The translations under genes were made by a program, and so were the position numbers. From assembly GCF_932276165.1 (NCBI RefSeq), contig NC_064006.1, positions 1,612,001-1,676,000 on the forward strand: a DNA stretch of 64,000 nucleotides. The letters are read 5' to 3'. Under the pieces are notes generated by a model. The model was not told the DNA's origin and did not search any database. It was given only the letters and a program-made list of their open reading frames with translations. Source of the DNA: Plutella xylostella. Its lineage: Eukaryota > Arthropoda > Insecta > Lepidoptera > Plutellidae. Below are positions 57,517 to 64,000 of the stretch, piece after piece (the first letter of the stretch is position 1; each line of letters starts with the position of its first letter).

Positions 57517-57792
57517 GTACCCGTATCATGAAAATTCGAGCTAACGAATAGAATCGAATGCGAGTGCGACTACTGTCAACTTGACAGCACTTTCGAACAC
57601 TTTTTACCTTTCGAATGAGTTTCGAAAAGAATGACCACAGAGTACATAATATTATTCTGACAATGACCTATGGAATGATAGCTGTCAAACTTTCGCAAAT
57701 CTATACACCGCCATTTTGTTGTTGACAGGTTGACAGCACTTTCGAATAGACTATCGAATAGAATATGCTGCGGTTTTTCGTAATACGGGTAC
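57517..57792. mobile_element. MITE, GTACCCGTATNANGAAAA ends
   Basis: Left end GTACCCGTATCATGAAAATT, right end the reverse of GTACCCGTATTACGAAAA. The interior repeats GACAGCACTTTCGAA and TATCGAATAGAAT. About 276 bases. Confidence 0.65.
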
Positions 57793-57982
57793 AGTTACAG
57801 TTTCAGTTTTCTATAGGTCCTAGGTGTATTCGTATAGGCAAAAGTTGTGACTGATGTAGTCAAATTACATAGGTAAATTAACTAATTGTTATACATATCA
57901 CAATAGCAGTGGCCTCATACATGAGATCTCAGCCTGACATAATTATAAAAGCGACAGGAAATATACATTCTGTGTAAAAAGT

Positions 57983-58234
57983 ATGGCGTAGTGGTTAGTG
58001 ACCCTGACTACTGAGCCGATGGTCCCGGGTTCGATTCCCGGCTGGGGCAGATATTTGTTTAAACACAGATATTTGTTCTCAGATCTTGGATGTGCCCGTA
58101 AAATGGCAATAGGCCCGCCCCCTATTACATTGGGACTAACATAACACTCTGGCGAAAAGTGGGTGCAGCAATGCACCTCTGCCTACCCCGCAAGGGAGTA
58201 CATTAGTACAAGGCGTGAGTGCGTGTTTTTTTTT
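57983..58234 (+). mobile_element. tRNA-derived SINE (most complete copy)
   Basis: A-box-like GGCGTAGTGGTTAGTGACCC, B-box GGGTTCGATTCCCGG, then GGCAGATATTTGTTTAAACA, AATAGGCCCGCCCCCTATTA, CTCTGGCGAAAAGTGGGTGC and poly(T). It gives the full structure for the copies at 38790 and 39512 and for the head of 34706. Confidence 0.88.
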
Positions 58235-60499
58235 GTAAAAGTATCGGGAATATAGATCAAAAAATAATTGTTATTCATACAAATTTATTTTATCACCTTC
58301 AAAGTATGCTCCTTTAGAAATGATACACATTATACGCCAACGAATTATCCAATCATCACAACATTTTTTTAAACGATGTTTTTAAAGCTGTTTTTAGTAC
58401 TCGCGGCGATTTTTCCTTATTATCTAGACAACCTACCTATTCATCTTTTAAAACGTGGAATGAGATGAAATAAACAAAAGAGTACAAAAACTGCGGATCG
58501 TGTCTCACACATTTGTTATATATTGTTTAATTTACCATTGTAGTTTTTTATATATGTAAGCTATTATGTTACTCATATAAAAAACTAGAGTTTGAAAGTG
58601 GAACATTAATTTTAAATTGTACGAGTAGAGATGTTTATGTTTCAGTTGTGTAAAAGACATTGACAATTAAGGTCATTTTAGTTGGAAACGAAGTTGCCAG
58701 AAACTGCGTTTATCGGGAAAAAACCGTTGTGGACTGACCAGATCCACAGCTTCGGACTTTGAGGCGCTATCTATTATCTGAAAGACCTATATTTTTATGT
58801 TCTGGGTTCAACCTTTAAACTAAAATAAATATTATGTATGCAATAAATGATTGAGTATTGAGATTATGTTGATAATGTATGTTTTCCATGTTTTGCCGTC
58901 CATTAGATTCAAAATTTAATTTAAACATTCACATTAAATGTTATACATCCAGCACACATTCCCAACTTAAAAAGACCCTCAAGTATTCTAACTAACAAGT
59001 GAACCGTCAATAGAAAATAAAACTTGAAACAAACTCTGTCGTATCGGGAACGCTGAATTGTTTACAGTACAGCGGCATCACTTGAGGCACGCTCTAAAAC
59101 AACGAGGGACCAGACAAAACAACGTATTACTACAGCAAAGGCATTCTAAAAGAAAAATACACAGAACAAAGCCAACGGACTGCAATTGGGCACTAAAGCA
59201 ACGTCATAAAGGCCACAATAGTGGAACATAAACTGTATGGGCTACAAGAATGCATGCAGTTTCGCATTGCAACCTAAACCGGGTCCCGATTGCATCGTGC
59301 TTTCATCCGGTAAATTTTTCATGAGATTGTACCGGCGCTTCCCGATTCGGTAACGCAACTAGTGGGAATTGGTGTTCGCTTATTGCATGAAATATGCACG
59401 GGATTTTTGTCCGGTCATTTTTTACGTTTTGACCACTGTGTCGGGCGAACAAACGGCAGGCTCGCTGTATTGATTTTCTTGTAAATTTCAGTTGAACTAT
59501 TTTCTTTGTGGTTCGTTTTTGTGGGTTGCTTATTACCTATGCCGTCTCTTTGTAGACTATGCATTTAGAGTACCAGTGCCATTTTGTATTCCCCTGACAG
59601 ATGACGATCGAATTCGTCTTTTAATCCAGAGATACACTCTACTAAATTTAGCGTCGTCGTGGTGGCATAGTTGATTTTTGCGTAGTCGATGGTTTTTCTT
59701 AAGGTTGTCCTTTAAATTAATTTCATCATGAATCATCACGTCTCCACTACTGGGGCACGGGTCTCCTTCCAATAAATATGATTGAAGGAAGGGGTTTAGT
59801 CCACCACGCTGGCTTGCAACGCTGGCCATGTGCGGGTTGGTGGAAACGAGGACCGGAAAGAATGGTCCAAGAACCAATTTCAATAAAATGAAACAAACAT
59901 GCGAGCAAATAGGTTCAATATTAATAAACGAATATACAAAACCATAATTTTTTCTTTTAAGACCTCAGAACACGAAACTCCGCGGCTCCGAAGTCTCCGA
60001 ATCCTTATTCCGAGGTGCAGACAAATGCTTTCCGGCCATGATGGCGGGTCCCCGGTGACAGCGCGCCCAATTACACGTCAAACATCCGTCTTCCCCCCCC
60101 CCCTCCCCCCACTTGCGGGGGAAATTCGGCGGGAAAAATGAGCTTCCGTCTCCGACGATGAGATTTTATGCAAAATGGCGACGCATTTCGTTTCTTGTTT
60201 GTGTAATTTGATGAGTTTAGGTTTGAAGGTGAGGGAAGAGGATGGTGGTTGGTAGTCAGTGGAAATTGGATTAAATTGCCTTACCACCGCCACTTACAGG
60301 TAGGATAGAAAATTAACTGCCTATCTTTGCCAAATATACTGCATATGCGAGATTCTTCTGACCACCCCTTTCAGGACCATCATTATTATGTTATCCCTAA
60401 TAAGAGCATACGTTGGGAAAAGAGATAAGTAATAGGTAGTTGTAGTGATTGTTTGAAATTTAGATAGATAGGATAGAATATTCTAAATTTACACTATTA
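58235..60499 (+). other. C15 intron, last visible part
   Basis: No gene supported. At 59720-59880 there is a reversed repeat with ATCACGTCTCCACTACTGGG, similar in type to the SINE at 7010. Around 60095-60115 there is a C-rich tract. Elsewhere nothing recognised. Confidence 0.45.
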
Positions 60500-60605
60500 G
60501 AACATCTTCCGCACAGGTAGGTATGTATATACACACATATTCGTGTGGGTAGCGCGCACGATCCTACTAAGCTCCGACCTCTACGGCATTTTAATTTGAC
60601 AAACC

Positions 60606-61613
60606 ATGTCTAAAGCCATGGAAAGTGTTATTCGTGACATGCAAAAGTCGCTAGACATACTAGTGAACAAAGTGAGCGCACTGGAGTCCAAGATTGGTGA
60701 GCAAAACATCATTATTTCAAACCAGTCGGTTCTTATCAATCGTCTAAGTACGCCATTACCAGCTGAGGCCACGCCCACATCATCTCCGGCTACCCTCAAG
60801 TCGACGCCGACCCCGGCGCCGACACCGCCGGCAGCGCGGGCTCCGACAGCGACGCAGCGCCCGGTCCGCCAAGCCCGTTTAATCGCAGGCGCAGCCATTA
60901 GCGCTTCAAGAAGCGCTTTAAATTCAAAAAGTACGCCAACAGTACGCGTGCCGGACGCCGAATCTTCCCCGAACACCACCGACGTCAGCCGAGCGCTGAA
61001 TAAACCCATCGCACCAACGAACAAAGCGTTGGGCAATTCTGCCACAACAGGCAATGATCATAACGAGGAAGTCAATGGAGCCGCAAACGAGTGGCAAACA
61101 GTGGGAAAAAAGAAACGTCCGCAGAGCATCCATCCACGACGGATAATTATTGAAGGGACTGGTCAAAACAACTATGGCCTAAAAACTGTCAAAAGACAAA
61201 AGTACATACAAGCTTGGATGTTCGATGCTACCACTACAACTGAAGACCTGAGAACATTTCTACAGAAAGTAATTCCTGCTAACGAATACTACATTGAAAA
61301 GCGAAGCATCAATACAAATAGACATGCATCCTTTGTGATTGGCATTGATGAGGACCGATTTGATGAACTAAAAGCACCAGCTATTTGGCCTCCAGGTGTC
61401 AGATATGCAGATTGGTTTCAATATCGGCCCCGCCAGCAGCGGGGCGCCGCCGCCAATACTACTGCCAACCGCGATTGCGAATCGCCCTCCGCTAGTGACG
61501 CATCGTCGACGCACGGGAGCCGAGCCACCGCCGCCGCCGCCAGACCGGTCGCGGCCGCCCCTGCCCCCGCCGCCGCCGCGCCTCCCGCCCCCGCAGCACC
61601 CCGGAGCATCTAG
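60606..61613 (+). CDS. Non-LTR retrotransposon ORF1 (nucleic-acid-binding-type protein)
   Basis: 335 residues. N-terminal coiled-coil candidate (residues about 5-45: VNKVSALESKIGEQN, QSVLINRLS), then a Pro/Ala/Thr-rich stretch, then a conserved-looking part with NEWQTVGKKKR, IIIEGTGQNN and KYIQAWMFDATTTTEDLRTF, and a Pro/Ala-rich C-terminus. No CCHC zinc knuckle is visible. The stop TAG at 61611-61613 lies 22 bases before ORF2, which is in another frame. ORF1 proteins of such elements bind RNA and assist retrotransposition. Confidence 0.88.
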   Translation: MSKAMESVIRDMQKSLDILVNKVSALESKIGEQNIIISNQSVLINRLSTPLPAEATPTSSPATLKSTPTPAPTPPAARAPTATQRPVRQARLIAGAAISASRSALNSKSTPTVRVPDAESSPNTTDVSRALNKPIAPTNKALGNSATTGNDHNEEVNGAANEWQTVGKKKRPQSIHPRRIIIEGTGQNNYGLKTVKRQKYIQAWMFDATTTTEDLRTFLQKVIPANEYYIEKRSINTNRHASFVIGIDEDRFDELKAPAIWPPGVRYADWFQYRPRQQRGAAANTTANRDCESPSASDASSTHGSRATAAAARPVAAAPAPAAAAPPAPAAPRSI

Positions 61614-61635
61614 CGCCTGCCCCGACACTCGACCA

Positions 61636-64000
61636 ATGTTTACTATTAGTCATCAAAACGTTAGATCGCTAAATAATAAAACGAAACGACTTGAAGCCCT
61701 TCTATTACAGGATTTAAAATGTGACGTACTAGCAATTAGTGAACACTGGCTGACATTAGATAAATTAAAATTGACTACTATTTCAAATTACACGATGACA
61801 TCTAATTATTGTCGCCCGAATATTGAACATGGCGGGACTTGTATTTTTGTAAAAAATAATTTTAGATCGCAGCCTATTGACCTTCTATGCAAAATGTCAG
61901 TCGAGCAAGTCTGCGAGGTATCAGCTGTTCGCCTGATTGATATCGACTTTGTAATTGTGTGTATTTATAGGTCGAACTTGACGCACTGTAATGAGTTCTT
62001 CCCCGTGTTTGAGAGCTTGCTCGATAGAATATTTGACTTTAAGTTTGCCAAGCTAGCTATAGTTGGCGATTTTAATATAGACACGATGGTAGTATCGAAC
62101 CATCGCAAACGACTGCTTGATATACTCTCGTCTCACGATTTGGTGAACATTGTAGACTTCCCGACTCGCATATCTGGCTCGTCCTGCACCTCACTCGACC
62201 ACGTAATGGTGTGGCGCGGCGCGGGCGGCGCGGCCCTTGCGGCGCCGGTCACCACGCACCTCAGCGACCACCTTGCCGTGCGCACGCGCATGGACTGCGC
62301 ACAGCGCGACCCCCCGCCGATCACCGTCACTGCCAGGGATATGTCGCGTGCTAACAAAATGAGATTCGTTGCAGGAATAAGAAGTATCGACTGGGAGGCC
62401 GTCTACACCAAACCTCGTGAAAACATAGACGACCTTGCAGATTGTATAGTTGATATACTCCATAAAAAGTTTATAAGTTGTTTTCCGATGAAACATAAGA
62501 CAATTAAATTTAAATATGACAACTGGATATCCCAGGATGTACTTAATATGAAAAGATTGTTATTTAACTTACTTGACATAAATTCTAATATTGACGACCC
62601 AGACCTGCAAAGGATGGTGAGTATGACTATGGACAGATACGACCGTATGTTATCGCAGGAGCGCACGAAACACCTATCGACCAAAATCAATGGCAGTGAC
62701 AATAAGTGTAAGGCAATGTGGAGCGTTGTAAACGCAGAACTAGGCCGCGCAACTCGCAGCTCACTCGATTTTACTGATTTAGTAAAAGCACCTGACGGAT
62801 CAGTGTATGCTTCGAAGCGAGATCTGCTGGACGCTATGAATGAGCGTTTTGTTGGGGCGGCGACGACGTGCGGCGCACCCCGCGCGGACCTGCCGGCCTC
62901 CGGGGCCAGGCTGGGGTTGCTGTGCCCTTCTCTTGACCAATCTTTTAGATTCAAACACTTCAGCGCTCGAGAGGTACTCAACATCATCACAAAAAAAATA
63001 CCTCGCAAAAAGAGTAAAGACATTTATGAGATGTCATGTGAGTTGCTGAGTCTTGTGGCGGACTCGGTCAGTCCCGCGCAGTCCATTCTTTATAACCGAT
63101 GCATACGGGAAGGTATTTTCCCAACAAGCATCAAGCGCGTGAAAATATCTCCCGTATACAAAGGGCAAGGTAAAAAAGAAGATGGAAATGACTACCGTCC
63201 TGTAGCCATCATACCCACTCCCGCAAAGGTATTAGAGAATGGAATTAGCGCTAGACTGACTGAGTTCCTGAGTGAGTCACGCATCCTGTGCGACCAGCAG
63301 TTCGCGTACCGAGCAGGGAGGTCCACGACCGACCTGGCACGCGAGGTGGTGTGGGGAGTGCTCCGCGCGAGGGATGCCGGCCTGCAGGTGGCAGTTCTGT
63401 GCTGTGATTTGTCCAAAGCATTCGATGTGGCCGACCATGACGTCATTGCCAACAAGCTCCAACACTACGGCATACGAGGGCCGGCACTGAGCCTTCTGGT
63501 GGACTTCATGTCCAACAGAAACCAAACTGTGGTAGGAGAAGGGGGACTTGCTAGATCTAGAGAAATAGCTACCAAAATTGGTGTACCGCAAGGCTCATCT
63601 CTATCGAACATCATATTCTCCCTTCTCATGAACGACCTGCCTAACTCAGTGAAAGAAGCCCAGGTAACTATGTACGCCGATGACGTCGCCGCGTTGGTCA
63701 CCGGTCGATCCATGGATGACCTCGAGAGGCGCCTGGCTCTGGCTGCCACGCAGTTAGCTGAGTGGTTCAAGTGCAATGGTCTCGCCCTCAACCCGCGAAA
63801 ATCACACCTCATGCACTTCAACCTGGCCGGCCGACCGAGCCGTCCCCTGCAGGTGCGCCTGGACACGGATTGCTTGGCGCAGGTCAGCACCACCTGCTTC
63901 CTCGGCTTTCGACTGGACAGTGGTTTGTTTTGGGACTCGCACATCGAGTGGTTGTGTGGTCGCCTTGGAAGCGCGTGCTTCGGCCTTCAGCGGCTGGCAG
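61636..64000 (+). CDS. Non-LTR retrotransposon ORF2: endonuclease-reverse transcriptase (partial)
   Basis: 788 codons without a stop, cut by the window edge. Residues 1-230 are an APE-type endonuclease (HQNVRSL; AISEHWL; VGDFNID at 143-149; SLDHVMV; SDHLAV at 210-215). Residues about 515-730 are the reverse transcriptase: DYRPVAIIPTPAKVLE, QQFAYRAGRSTTDLA, CCDLSKAFDVADHD, IGVPQGSSLSN, and YADD at 680-683 with both Asp present. All the motifs needed for activity that fall in the window are there. The ATG at 61636 is the first one after ORF1; the frame is open further upstream, so the exact start is uncertain. Confidence 0.96.
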   Translation, partial: MFTISHQNVRSLNNKTKRLEALLLQDLKCDVLAISEHWLTLDKLKLTTISNYTMTSNYCRPNIEHGGTCIFVKNNFRSQPIDLLCKMSVEQVCEVSAVRLIDIDFVIVCIYRSNLTHCNEFFPVFESLLDRIFDFKFAKLAIVGDFNIDTMVVSNHRKRLLDILSSHDLVNIVDFPTRISGSSCTSLDHVMVWRGAGGAALAAPVTTHLSDHLAVRTRMDCAQRDPPPITVTARDMSRANKMRFVAGIRSIDWEAVYTKPRENIDDLADCIVDILHKKFISCFPMKHKTIKFKYDNWISQDVLNMKRLLFNLLDINSNIDDPDLQRMVSMTMDRYDRMLSQERTKHLSTKINGSDNKCKAMWSVVNAELGRATRSSLDFTDLVKAPDGSVYASKRDLLDAMNERFVGAATTCGAPRADLPASGARLGLLCPSLDQSFRFKHFSAREVLNIITKKIPRKKSKDIYEMSCELLSLVADSVSPAQSILYNRCIREGIFPTSIKRVKISPVYKGQGKKEDGNDYRPVAIIPTPAKVLENGISARLTEFLSESRILCDQQFAYRAGRSTTDLAREVVWGVLRARDAGLQVAVLCCDLSKAFDVADHDVIANKLQHYGIRGPALSLLVDFMSNRNQTVVGEGGLARSREIATKIGVPQGSSLSNIIFSLLMNDLPNSVKEAQVTMYADDVAALVTGRSMDDLERRLALAATQLAEWFKCNGLALNPRKSHLMHFNLAGRPSRPLQVRLDTDCLAQVSTTCFLGFRLDSGLFWDSHIEWLCGRLGSACFGLQRLA

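Larger units (their letters stand above)
60500..64000 (+). mobile_element. Non-LTR retrotransposon with two open ORFs (right end cut)
   Basis: A GC-richer unit that runs off the window: a presumed 5'UTR (from about 60500, border not defined), ORF1 at 60606-61613 and ORF2 from 61636. No terminal repeats are visible. ORF organisation and the APE-type endonuclease place it in the Jockey/CR1/R1-like group of non-LTR elements; the exact clade needs a tree. No frameshifts are seen in 3.4 kb, so it could be a recent insertion. It lies in the C15 intron, same orientation. Confidence 0.9.

Noticed and set aside
60581..61166. Minus-strand open frames opposite ORF1
   Set aside because: They are shadows of the GC-rich, stop-poor ORF1 of the retrotransposon.
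62133..63944. Several open frames on the minus strand and in other plus frames over ORF2
   Set aside because: The continuous plus-strand frame from 61636 encodes clear endonuclease and reverse transcriptase motifs; the others are shadows.

Overview
The window is nuclear DNA from a moth or butterfly. The evidence is intron-rich animal genes with GT-AG splice sites, AT-rich intergenic DNA full of short non-autonomous transposons, tRNA-derived SINEs, a mariner derivative, RTE-type retrotransposon 3' ends with (TGA)n/(TCA)n tails, and frequent TAGGTA-rich sequence. Nothing bacterial, plastid or viral was seen. I worked only from the sequence; exon models were built by hand from splice sites and reading phase.

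Layout. 1-6.8 kb: intergenic, several MITEs and a fold-back element. 6.9-12.2 kb, minus strand: KCTD9 (BTB plus pentapeptide-repeat adaptor), six exons, 404 codons, with three extra partial copies of its third exon inside intron 2. 12.2-13.2 kb: head-to-head spacer, probably a shared promoter region. 13.2-33.5 kb, plus strand: MTHFSD (methenyltetrahydrofolate-synthetase-like domain plus RRM), twelve coding exons, 466 residues, with a tandem array of a partly copied exon 7 and an internally deleted mariner in a 3'UTR intron. 34.0-37.2 kb, plus strand: a four-exon small secreted Cys-containing protein, perhaps DUF1091/ML-like. 37.3-42.5 kb, minus strand, convergent with it: a ten-exon secreted serine-protease homologue that has lost the catalytic His and Ser and carries an acidic tail. 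42.8-48 kb: repeats, including an unusual palindromic module. 48.9-49.4 kb, plus strand: first coding exon of a Tlx/C15 (clawless) homeobox gene; the homeodomain exon is not visible and probably lies beyond the window. 49.4-60.5 kb: the following long intron. 60.5-64 kb: an intact-looking two-ORF non-LTR retrotransposon (ORF1, then endonuclease-reverse transcriptase) running off the right edge.

The host genes do not form a functional cluster. KCTD9 and MTHFSD share a spacer, and the secreted protein and protease homologue converge with closely spaced poly(A) signals. The most interesting material is how retrotransposon 3' ends, tandem exon copies and splice donors are combined in KCTD9 and MTHFSD, the degenerate protease with its acidic microexon tail, and the clustered perfect palindromes near 43-44 kb.
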